Origin: CBINFS01 sp966250015 | GTDB taxonomy: Bacteria; Bacteroidota; Rhodothermia; Rhodothermales; DASSAV01 | Direction: 5' to 3' | DNA length: 50,378 nucleotides | Assembly: GCA_966250015.1 (NCBI GenBank) | Contig: CBINFS010000027.1 | Location: 1 to 50,378, forward strand | Part shown: piece by piece, positions 19,301 through 26,927 of the stretch | Position numbering within the stretch: the stretch's first letter is position 1 | Layout of the letters: each line of letters opens with the position of its first letter | Made by a program: the position numbers and the translations under genes | The notes under the pieces: model-generated | Seen by the model: only the letters and a program-made list of their open reading frames with translations | Database searches by the model: none | What the model was told of the DNA's origin: nothing

Positions 19301-22300
19301 CCAGGGCGATGCTTACGGGTGTATCCCAATGGTCCTGATAGGCCTGCGTCTCAGTGTGGTGGGTCCGGCTGGCGTTGTCGTTCTCGTCGTAGGTGTAGGT
19401 TTCCCACGCCGTCGGGGTGAACCGGGACGGATCGGATAGACTCTCAGGAATACCGTAGATCACGCGCTGCTCCGATCCGTCCGGGTGGACCGTGCGGGTG
19501 ATCTGACCTCGCGGATCGTAATACATCGTGATCCGCTGCCCTCGCTCCGCGTCACGCTGGGGCGCGAAGTCCCATCCGGTTGAGAAAAACGGCTCGTACT
19601 TCTCGACCACACGGCCTTTGTTATCGTACGTCTGCCAGCCACTAACCGCTACTCGGACGGGATCGTTTACCCCTCGCGTCCGCCCAACGACGTCCGCCCG
19701 GGTGCCGGCAAGATCGCCCATGTCGGCGGGTAGTACGTTTCCGACCGATACGTCACCAAACAACGTGTCTTCGGCCTGGGTCCGGGTCTGAAGTACCTGT
19801 CCGAAGCCGTCTGAATACACGACCGTCGTGATCGTCTCGACACGCTCGGGCTGTGGCACGTCGGCGGACTGGGCGTGAAACGTGCGCCGCACCGTACGGA
19901 CAAAAACGGGCAGCCTGGCTCCGGGTGGGCTGTTTTCGAAAGCCATCAGATCATATTCGAAGCGTATCCCAGGCACTTCGGGTGTATCGCCTACATTCTC
20001 GCCCTCCTTCCCCATGACGGCGATCCAGGCGGGCAACCCCAGAGGGGTGTATCCGAAAGCCTGGCGATTGCCATTCGGATCGGTCACCAGATACGGTTGG
20101 AAAACACGATAATCGTAGGAAGCCGTCGTGGTGAGGCCGACCGGGTCGGTGACGCGTTCTGGCAGCAAATCAAAGCGGTCATAGGCTATCGTGGTGTCGT
20201 TCCCGAATGGATCACGGGTCGTCACGAGCAGACCTCTTCGCGCCCCGGGCCGGTTACGCTGGAAGTCGTATTCACATCGTTTTGTGGGCGCGTAATAACC
20301 CCTTTCGTATGGTGTACCCGCTCTGCCGTCGTGATACGTGTAGCCTGCCAGCGCCGGCAGGCGGTCGCGGAAATCCTGCGGGTACTCGGCCGGCCACGTG
20401 ACCACCCCGTCCGGTGCCAGGTACGGCGGTTCCTCGGGCGGATCCAGCACCCGATCGCCGCTCCGGTATGCCTCACGGAGGATCTCGGGCGTTAAGACGA
20501 GCGTCTCGGTGCGTACAAGGGCTCCGTGGTCACCGAGCTGGCCGTAAGGCAGTCCCCGGAACGCAGGCCCATCAAAGAAGCTGAGGGTATGGTCGATGAT
20601 CGCGCGCGGTGCAGTGCCGTTCGAAATGCTCTCCTTGAGCTCGAACAGGCCTTCCCGGCCACTGTTCAGGATCTCATAGGTCGTTGTGCTTGCGACGCGG
20701 TCGGTGATGTAGACGCCGCCGCTATCTCGCTGGGCGTACTCGGTAATCGTCTGCGTCGCAAGGTATTGCTCCATCCTGCGCGCATGCTCGAGGATGTACG
20801 CCGGCGTGCCGGCGGGCAGCACTCTGCTCGGTACCTGATTCTCTTGCTCCAGGTTGGATCGTCGCCATCGCGGGACAGCGATGTTGATCTGGGATCGTGC
20901 CTGCCCGTACGCGTCGTAGTCTTCAGTAAAGCTGAATCGTGTCATTGGCTCATCGCCACGTTCCCACTGCGTGGTGCGCTGAGCCGTTTGATGCGGGAAG
21001 AAAATGCGGAGCCGGTCCTCGCCGAATCCCGGCGGGGATTCCTCGCGCAGGCCGTAGCGGGATTCCGAAACCGTGTAGGGGTGAATCTGCCGCTCCGTTC
21101 CGTCCAGCGCGTAAAGCTCGGTGCGCAGTATCCGGCCCCTCAGCGCGCGGAGCGCATCGCGTCTGGCGCGGCGTGGAAGGGTCCTCAGCAGGACGGTTAC
21201 ATTGTCCTCGCGCCCTAACAGGGGAGGGTCTCCCCGCCAGTATTCCCCACTGTAATCGGCTTCGTGCCACTCCCCGGTTGCTTCGCCGATGGGACCCTGG
21301 TGAAACCACGTCCTGGTAAGTGTGGGCGGAGAGAAAAAAATTGTATCGACGCCGGTAAAGGTCATTTCTTCCCCGTGCAGGCCGGGCGTGTTATAGCGCT
21401 CGAACGTCTCCGTATCGAGCTGCTCCACCATGCCAAAGCCGCGGAACTCCCGCTCCGCTCCATCCCAGTATCCGTGATGGTAGCGGTACTCCGTCGTCAG
21501 TTTACCCCGAGAAAGCTCGTCTATGACTTCGACGCAAGCGACCACCTGGACGGGGAACGGCAGCGGCGTCTGCCAGCGCGTCTCGGGGCGTCGCTGGTCT
21601 TCGAGGTAGAACCGGGTAGACGGTGCGTATCCAATGCGGGTCACCGCCCCCAAGTGGTTGTTCATCTCGTGGAGCAGGTAGGGCTTGAGCCCGCCGGTGA
21701 AGTCGAGAAAGAACATGCGGCCGCGCGTCAGCCCGTTCGCATCCGTGCTCCAGAGTACACCATTGATGCCGGTACCGAGCAGGTCGACCAGTCGCACCGC
21801 GGTCAGGTCTGATACCGGGGGGGTGCCGTCTATCTCGACGGGGTCGCTCCAGCCGTTACCACTCTGGTTGATCCAGAGCAGGACTTTGCAGTGATCGACG
21901 TAGACCAGGTCGGCCAGGCCATCACCGTCAACGTCGCCGATCAGGATGCGCCGGGGATCGTAGCCGTAAGGAAATCGGGGGCTGTCGTGCATGTGTATGC
22001 GTCGTCCCCAATTGCCACGGCCCAGGTTCGGCCAGTATTCGACGTTGCCGTCGTATACGAGCACGATGTCCTGCAAGCCGTCTCCGCTCATGTCGGCCCA
22101 CCTCACGCGCGGATCGGAGAATGGGACGTTCGGGAAATCCTCGATGACCCGTCGTTCGACGTGGCGCGTGCCGTTCCAGCCCTCCTCCGGGTCGTTGAAG
22201 TAACACTCCAGACGGGTTCCGGACCGGATCGCGTCGGTCACACCGTCACCGTCCAGGTCCACGAGCTGCACCTCTGGATCTTGCAGGTTGAAGCTGGGCG

Positions 22301-23714
22301 CCTGCCGGTAGCGCTGAAAGGATCGACGATCCCATTCGCCATTGAACAGAAGCGGGAAGTAGCCGTGGAGCCCGTTTGTAGAAACCAGCAGGTCGATTCT
22401 GCCGTCTCCATTGGCATCGATGAGCTGAACGCCCGGATCGGCGAGCTGAAGCCCGGCCGGTGCGTCACGCATTGGTCGCGGCACGTCGAACCGCCCGCCG
22501 CCGAGATTGCGCCAATAGCGAACCGTGCCGTTCATCTCCAGGATGTCGGGCAGGCCATTTCCGAACAGGTCGGCTAATTCCAGGTCCGGACTGGCAAGCG
22601 ATTGTGCCGGCAAGTCTCTGCCTTCCAGGGGTAAAAAGTCGCGTCCCTCCGGCGCGAACGGTGTATACGCGAATTCGAGTGGCGGGAGCTCCTGGGTGTG
22701 CTGGTCGGGGGCTGCCTGGCTTTCGTCATAGCCGACTACCCGGATCTCACTCAGTAAGGAAGCCCCATTGTGCGGCAGCACCATTTCCGGCAGCTCATCC
22801 GCCGTTACCCGCTCGTCGAGGTAAACCAGCTCGTAGGTGCGCACCAATCTTTCCTGTCCAGCGTGCGTCCGAACCAGGATACGTTTGCAGCGCCTTCGAG
22901 TACGCACCTCGAAGCCGGCGCGGTAGTCGGAGAACGGATAAAGGCGGCTTCTGGCCAGCCATCCCGGATCATATCGTTCAGGGAGATCCTGGTATTCGAA
23001 CGTGACGGACACCAGAAACTGCTCTGTCCCCTGCGCATCTTCAAAGTCGACGTACCGGATTTGCCTCAAGTAGAGCTGGTTCCAGTGGTGCGGCCCCGCT
23101 TCACCTGTATCCCGCTCATGGGTGTAGACGATTCGATTGCCGAAGGAATCGAGGGTCTCAGTGAGACTCCATGCGAATACTTTTTCTCTACTGGCCGGGT
23201 CGGCCAGGACGGCGGGGTCCTGCCACGTCCCGTCCGCTCCCGGGGGGCGGGGCGTTCCGTAGCGGCTCACGAGCCCATCCCTGCTCTGGACCTCCCAGTA
23301 ATCGTTATCCGAAGTGCGGTGGTGGTAGATGCGTGCGAACAGGCCTTCGGTTCGAGGCCGGTAGCGTGTCCACCCTTCCGCCGTTTCCACCGGCACGAGG
23401 TCCTCGGCACCGGAGAGGATGAACGTATCCCTTTTATCATCGTAGCGAGGCACGCCTTTGGAGGTCTTCCGCGTAACGCCGGGCACGCTCAGGCGCCATC
23501 CGACCCCGAAGGGTCCGCCAGCGTTGCCGGTGCTGTAAACGAGATTGAGCGCCGGTTGAAAGCTGCCCCGGCCGGGCGGAAGCGCAATTGGAACGGAAAA
23601 GTTGCCGGTGCCCGAGTGCAGGTCAGGAGAGAAGGTCTCACCGATACCGCTTAGCGCACCGCCTCCATTCGGCAGCGAAATGACCTGACTGGACGTGCCT
23701 GATTGGTTGCTCAT
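16311..23714 (-). CDS. TcB-TcC fusion: SpvB/TcdB/RHS toxin cocoon with an unrecognised C-terminal effector
   Basis: This 2467-aa protein begins with an SpvB domain (LPNGGGALSGIGETFSPDLH onward), followed by a TcdB-type propeller with calcium-binding FG-GAP-like repeats (DANGDGRIDLL, DLDGDGVTDAI, DMSGDGLQDIV, DVDGDGLADLV), TcdB middle domains, and RHS/YD repeats to about 2130. The conserved RHS end holds D2131 (in WVSCDPLG) and D2154 (in FTDQIGL), as expected for self-cleavage that frees the C-terminal module. Residues 2159-2467 are a variable effector: a charged part with D2203 and D2219-M-K2221, then hydrophobic segments at about 2368-2440. In known systems TcB and TcC form a closed shell around the toxic C-terminus; fusion of the two in one chain occurs in other bacteria. 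It is the first gene of the two-gene operon, with no immunity-type gene next to it. Confidence 0.92.
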   Translation of the reverse strand: MSNQSGTSSQVISLPNGGGALSGIGETFSPDLHSGTGNFSVPIALPPGRGSFQPALNLVYSTGNAGGPFGVGWRLSVPGVTRKTSKGVPRYDDKRDTFILSGAEDLVPVETAEGWTRYRPRTEGLFARIYHHRTSDNDYWEVQSRDGLVSRYGTPRPPGADGTWQDPAVLADPASREKVFAWSLTETLDSFGNRIVYTHERDTGEAGPHHWNQLYLRQIRYVDFEDAQGTEQFLVSVTFEYQDLPERYDPGWLARSRLYPFSDYRAGFEVRTRRRCKRILVRTHAGQERLVRTYELVYLDERVTADELPEMVLPHNGASLLSEIRVVGYDESQAAPDQHTQELPPLEFAYTPFAPEGRDFLPLEGRDLPAQSLASPDLELADLFGNGLPDILEMNGTVRYWRNLGGGRFDVPRPMRDAPAGLQLADPGVQLIDANGDGRIDLLVSTNGLHGYFPLLFNGEWDRRSFQRYRQAPSFNLQDPEVQLVDLDGDGVTDAIRSGTRLECYFNDPEEGWNGTRHVERRVIEDFPNVPFSDPRVRWADMSGDGLQDIVLVYDGNVEYWPNLGRGNWGRRIHMHDSPRFPYGYDPRRILIGDVDGDGLADLVYVDHCKVLLWINQSGNGWSDPVEIDGTPPVSDLTAVRLVDLLGTGINGVLWSTDANGLTRGRMFFLDFTGGLKPYLLHEMNNHLGAVTRIGYAPSTRFYLEDQRRPETRWQTPLPFPVQVVACVEVIDELSRGKLTTEYRYHHGYWDGAEREFRGFGMVEQLDTETFERYNTPGLHGEEMTFTGVDTIFFSPPTLTRTWFHQGPIGEATGEWHEADYSGEYWRGDPPLLGREDNVTVLLRTLPRRARRDALRALRGRILRTELYALDGTERQIHPYTVSESRYGLREESPPGFGEDRLRIFFPHQTAQRTTQWERGDEPMTRFSFTEDYDAYGQARSQINIAVPRWRRSNLEQENQVPSRVLPAGTPAYILEHARRMEQYLATQTITEYAQRDSGGVYITDRVASTTTYEILNSGREGLFELKESISNGTAPRAIIDHTLSFFDGPAFRGLPYGQLGDHGALVRTETLVLTPEILREAYRSGDRVLDPPEEPPYLAPDGVVTWPAEYPQDFRDRLPALAGYTYHDGRAGTPYERGYYAPTKRCEYDFQRNRPGARRGLLVTTRDPFGNDTTIAYDRFDLLPERVTDPVGLTTTASYDYRVFQPYLVTDPNGNRQAFGYTPLGLPAWIAVMGKEGENVGDTPEVPGIRFEYDLMAFENSPPGARLPVFVRTVRRTFHAQSADVPQPERVETITTVVYSDGFGQVLQTRTQAEDTLFGDVSVGNVLPADMGDLAGTRADVVGRTRGVNDPVRVAVSGWQTYDNKGRVVEKYEPFFSTGWDFAPQRDAERGQRITMYYDPRGQITRTVHPDGSEQRVIYGIPESLSDPSRFTPTAWETYTYDENDNASRTHHTETQAYQDHWDTPVSIALDALGRTVESVERNGQDPVNTWYVTRSTYDIRGNQVQVIDPLGRRAFHATYDLANRTLRDESIDAGSRRLVLNAAGNEVERRDGNGAFVLQAYDLLRRPIRLWARDDDTSNLSLREWVIFGDGKEAGLTAEAAARSNLLGRVYQYYDEAGRVTFERYDFKGNVEEKIRHVISTSAVLAVFDPPRPSLPRRLINVFARRRPPPDRGVQAFRIDWQPPQNTTLADAAALLLDPFEYRTSARYDALNRITVFVFPEDVEGGRRTLRTRYNHAGAIEQIEVDGTAFVAHVAYNARGQRTLVVYGNRVMIRYAYDPETFRLVRLRTEHITRLAPFTYRPTGAPLQDFGYRYDLAGNITSLFDRTPGGGIPNTLDGSDALDRSFSYDPLYRLLSATGRECDVEPDRPPWDDRPRCTDVTRVREYAERYEYDPAGNLTRLQHTARNGSFTRVFVHDPASNRIDSVTSTNGFSRRYTYASDASGNLIQENTERHFEWDHSGRMKAYRVQVGSAEPSLFAHYLYDANGQRIKKLVRLQGGDYEVTVYIDGLFERHLRVQGNTRQEHDTLHLRDGTQRVATIRVGAPFPEDNTPAIQYHAGDHLGSSNLTIDDTGGWINREEYTPYGETSFGSFSRKRYRFTGKERDEESGLYYFGARFYAPWLARWVSCDPLGMVEQASLYTYARNRPIRFTDQIGLNSDDPPDNPAVRGAVTERAGNNLLTQKGQQTILGKQVPVGESRLDTVLVSKEGDRLAHSVDMKQLDVSRDKYRLAKGGLSEAAVRNRAKAELKESTKKHVDDIRKALDEGKELAPGYKTRVNETVLFEVRGAKKGEVAKIRKIVQEVKIEEIGRGQGIGAGVVEEIKERTTHETLRRRNGIEERIRITKDLSGNVLDKKIIPRPSRAGFVDLKLLLTGAGLSGLGILALKVVPFIGIGAGITSATYEASQGNYGTAILDLLGLVPVYGDLLDLTRLVWNVFVVPTVDIFKDLHDLSANGYNLFPNSNQQ

Positions 23715-24247
23715 CGGTTCGTCCCCGCTGGGTAAAAAACCCGAAAGGACATCCGAACCCAGGAGTGGCAGATCCTGCAGCGAGAAAGATGATGTGGTCT
23801 ACTAAGGCATAGCGCCAGATTTGCCAGCCAGTCTCACACGTCGGCAGCACATTCCACCAGTGGAAATCCAGGTATCTCGGTTTCGATCCTTTGGCCAGAG
23901 GCCATTCGGATGTCTCTACGAGTAAACACTATCCCACGAAAATATAATCTCATAACGCTGACTTGTAAAGCGTCAATCCAAGGTCAATCGAGCCTGACCC
24001 ACCTTGCGGACGTCCTCGTAAGGCTGATCTGAAAGCGCTGATCCGGAGAGTCGTTGTGCAGACTGGCAGTACTTCAGGACCATCCAATGATCCCGACGCA
24101 CAGGAGCCTTCCGTCACGTCGGGGCTGGAGCACTGATGTAACGGTCCTGTTCTTTCAAGTATAGAACTCACCGTATCTCGTTTGTGCGGCGTGTCATTCT
24201 TTGCTGGTCCACCGCAGTGCACAAGTCACTGCGCAACGATTGTGACA
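23715..24247. other. Divergent regulatory gap between the Tc operon and the LuxR-type regulator
   Basis: About 530 bases without a gene separate the Tc operon (minus) and the regulator (plus). It contains the candidate Tc promoter listed separately and so leaves a leader of about 220 bases before the TcB-TcC ATG. A weak TATAGA at 24160-24165 could be a -10 for the plus-strand gene. The gap is AT-richer than its flanks around 23925-23970. Confidence 0.6.
23941..23969 (-). promoter_or_regulatory. Candidate sigma70-type promoter of the Tc toxin operon
   Basis: On the minus strand TTTACA (23969-23964) and TATATT (23946-23941) are separated by exactly 17 bases. Transcription would start near 23934, giving a leader of about 220 bases. 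It is the best match seen in the gap; there is no experimental support. Confidence 0.45.
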
Positions 24248-25879
24248 ATGACCGACCTACTCGAACGCGCCAGAGAGTCATACCAGCGGCAGCAGTGGAC
24301 GGATGCCTATACTCGGCTGTCGGCAGCCGATCGGGAGATTCCGCTCGAACCGGAGGACCTCGAGCGGCTCGCAACGTCGGCCTGTCTGGTGGGCAAAGAG
24401 GAAGACAGCGCCGAGAATTGGGTGCGGGCTCATCAGGAGCATTTACGTCGCGGCCAGGTGGCGCGTGCGGTCCGCTGTCTGTTCTGGTTGGCACACGGAC
24501 TGTTGAACCGGGGCGAGCACGCCCGCGGAGGGGCGTGGATCACCGAAGCCCGGCGCTTGCTCGACGAGGCGCCGCAAGATTGTGCAGAAAGAGGATATCT
24601 GCTCCTACCCGTTGCCATAAAGCATCTTGACGACGGAGATGCCGCCAGTGCGTGTGAGGTGCTCCAGCAGGCTGCCGAAATCGGCGAGCGTTTCGACGAC
24701 TCGGACCTGATTGCGCTGGCGCGGCACGGGTGGGGACGAGCCCTGATCCGAAACGGCGATTCCGGTGAAGGGGTGCGCATGCTCGATGCAGCGATGGTTG
24801 TCGTAGAGGCCGGCAACGTGTCTCCAATCGTTGCCGGTGAAGTCTATTGCAGCGTGATATCGGGCTGTCTGGAGGTCTACGATCTTCAACGGGCACAGGA
24901 GTGGACTTCCGCCCTGACCCACTGGTGTGCGTCTCAACCCGACCTCGTTCCCTACAGCAATCAGTGCCTGGTACGTCGTGTGGAGGTCATGCAGCTACAC
25001 GGTGCGTGGCCGGAAGCCCTCGATACGGTGCAACGAGCGTGCGAGCGGTGCCTCGACGGACTCGACCAGGTGGCGACCGGGGCTGCTTTCTATCAACAGG
25101 CCGAGCTTCACCGTCTCAGTGGTGATTTTGTCGAGGCCGAAGAAGCTTATCGACAGGCAAACCGGTGGGGGCGAAATCCACAGCCCGGCCTGGCGCTACT
25201 GCGGCTCGAACAGGGGCAAATCGACACCGCAGCGGCGGCTATTCGTAGTCAATTGGACGAGACGCATGAGCGCCGATTGCTGTCCAGGCTTCTCCCGGCG
25301 TGTGTCGACATCATGCTTGCCGCAGGAGATATTCGGATGGCCCGTGTCGCAGCAGACCGGCTGTTGCAGCTCGCCGCCGAACTTGCCGCGCCGTTCCTGC
25401 AAGCGGTTGCCGATCGCGCTCACGGGGCCGTGCTGCTCGCGGAGGGAGATCCACGCTCCTCCCTCGATTTCTTGCGTCGTGCGTGGGAGATCTGGCAAGC
25501 CCTCAGAGCGCCCTATGAAGCAGCGCGTGTTCGCGTCCTGATCGCAGTGGCCTGCAGGGAGCTTGGGGACGAGGACACGGCGGCGCTGGAGCTCGACGCA
25601 GCGCACTGGGCTTTCCGGCAGCTTGGCGCGGGACCGGATGTGATCCGCGTCGAGGAGCTCGCCAGGAAGGGAGAAACCGGGGGCACGAGTGGGCTGACGC
25701 CGCGCGAAATTCAGGTGCTACGCCTCGTCGCTTCCGGCAAGACCAACCGGATCATCGCAACCGAATTGTTCATCAGCGAGAAAACCGTAGCCCGTCACGT
25801 GAGCAACATCCTGGGCAAGCTAGGGCTCTCCACCAGGGCGGCAGCCACTGCATTTGCCTATCAACAGGGTCTCGTCTAA
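24248..25879 (+). CDS. LuxR-family transcriptional regulator with TPR-like array (MalT-like architecture)
   Basis: The ATG at 24248 is chosen over an in-frame non-ATG start at 24182 because the helical domain begins right after it. The protein has 543 residues. Residues about 1-470 are repeated amphipathic helix pairs of TPR type. The C-terminal 60 residues are a LuxR/GerE helix-turn-helix (LTPREIQVLRLVASGKTN, then FISEKTVARHVSNILGKLGL). No P-loop ATPase domain is present, so it is a TPR-LuxR protein rather than a full MalT/LAL regulator. TPR arrays in this class bind ligands or partner proteins. It is divergent from the Tc operon and upstream of a hydrolase and a flavin oxidase on its own strand, so it may control either or both. 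No ribosome site is obvious. Confidence 0.85.
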   Translation: MTDLLERARESYQRQQWTDAYTRLSAADREIPLEPEDLERLATSACLVGKEEDSAENWVRAHQEHLRRGQVARAVRCLFWLAHGLLNRGEHARGGAWITEARRLLDEAPQDCAERGYLLLPVAIKHLDDGDAASACEVLQQAAEIGERFDDSDLIALARHGWGRALIRNGDSGEGVRMLDAAMVVVEAGNVSPIVAGEVYCSVISGCLEVYDLQRAQEWTSALTHWCASQPDLVPYSNQCLVRRVEVMQLHGAWPEALDTVQRACERCLDGLDQVATGAAFYQQAELHRLSGDFVEAEEAYRQANRWGRNPQPGLALLRLEQGQIDTAAAAIRSQLDETHERRLLSRLLPACVDIMLAAGDIRMARVAADRLLQLAAELAAPFLQAVADRAHGAVLLAEGDPRSSLDFLRRAWEIWQALRAPYEAARVRVLIAVACRELGDEDTAALELDAAHWAFRQLGAGPDVIRVEELARKGETGGTSGLTPREIQVLRLVASGKTNRIIATELFISEKTVARHVSNILGKLGLSTRAAATAFAYQQGLV

Positions 25880-26009
25880 GCGCGTCTACATAGAATTACC
25901 CATTTCTACAGGCCGGGCACGATTGGTTAATCCTCCCGATTCGGTGACTTCGGGCGCTCGATACTTTTTACCCGAAAGATACCGCCAACAGTAATACAGG
26001 GAGGTGACC

Positions 26010-26927
26010 ATGAGCACTCGGCAAGAAATGATGGAACTGGACCGGCCTTCTCACGTCGACGACACCCGGGAGCGGTTGCTGGCCGGCATACCGGTCGCGG
26101 AGAGGCAGCTAAATCTTGCGGGCATCTCGACCGCTGTGCTCGAGCGCGGTGAGGGTCCGCCAATCGTCCTACTTCACAGCTCGGGCGAGTTCGCTGCCCT
26201 CTGGATGCGGGTGATTCCAGACCTTGCGGTATCCCACCGTGTGATTGCCCCCGATCTCCCGGGGCACGGCGCTTCAGCCCCGGGAGACGGCAAATTGGAT
26301 ACGGGACGCGTGCTGGCGTGGCTCGACGAATTGATCGGCCAGACTTGTCCTGCACCTCCCATACTGGTGGGACATGGACTCGGCGGAGCCATGGCAGCCC
26401 GTTTCGCCGCTGCGTACAGCGATCGTCTCCGCCGGCTGGTGCTCGTCGATAGCTTTGGCCTGGCTCCGTTCGAGCCGGAGCAGAGCTTCGGCACGGCCAT
26501 GAGCCGTTTTCTGGAGGAGCCAACCGAGCGTACGCGGGACGATCTCTTCCGGCAATGCTTCGTCGATCTGATCGGGTTGCGCGAGCAACTGGGCGAGACC
26601 TGGTTGCTCATCGCAGCCTACGCGCTCGATCGAATGCGTGCGCCAGGTATGGGCGCCGCGCTCGGGAGTCTGATGCCAACCTTCGGCATGCCGCCGATTG
26701 CCACATCCGACCTCATGCGGATCGACGTTCCCGTTACCCTCATCTGGGGACGGCACGACCTCCAGGTGCCCCTTCGCATAGCCGAAGCCGCAGCCACATG
26801 CTACGGATGGCCACTTCACGTCATAGAGAACGCCGGTGACGATCCCGCTATGGAACAGCCGAAAGCTTTTCTTGAAGCACTTCGGGCCGCTCTGGCGCAA
26901 TCGACTGCAACGGAGGTAACGCCATGA
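26010..26927 (+). CDS. Alpha/beta-hydrolase-fold protein lacking the catalytic Ser and His (probable pseudoenzyme)
   Basis: The ATG at 26010 is preferred over the GTG at 26004 because AGGGAGG lies about 5 bases before it at 25998-26004. The 305-aa protein has the classic fold: an HSSG-type oxyanion stretch (about residue 53), the nucleophile elbow, a cap region and a final acid/His segment. The elbow reads G-H-G123-L-G-G, with glycine where the nucleophile serine should be, and the terminal motif reads N-A-G-D277-D-P, where the family has N-A-G-H-x-P. The acid in WGRHD is kept. Two of three catalytic residues are therefore absent, so ordinary esterase activity is unlikely; a binding, receptor or non-hydrolytic role is possible. 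Its stop overlaps the next start as ATGA, indicating translational coupling to the flavin oxidase. Confidence 0.82.
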   Translation: MSTRQEMMELDRPSHVDDTRERLLAGIPVAERQLNLAGISTAVLERGEGPPIVLLHSSGEFAALWMRVIPDLAVSHRVIAPDLPGHGASAPGDGKLDTGRVLAWLDELIGQTCPAPPILVGHGLGGAMAARFAAAYSDRLRRLVLVDSFGLAPFEPEQSFGTAMSRFLEEPTERTRDDLFRQCFVDLIGLREQLGETWLLIAAYALDRMRAPGMGAALGSLMPTFGMPPIATSDLMRIDVPVTLIWGRHDLQVPLRIAEAAATCYGWPLHVIENAGDDPAMEQPKAFLEALRAALAQSTATEVTP

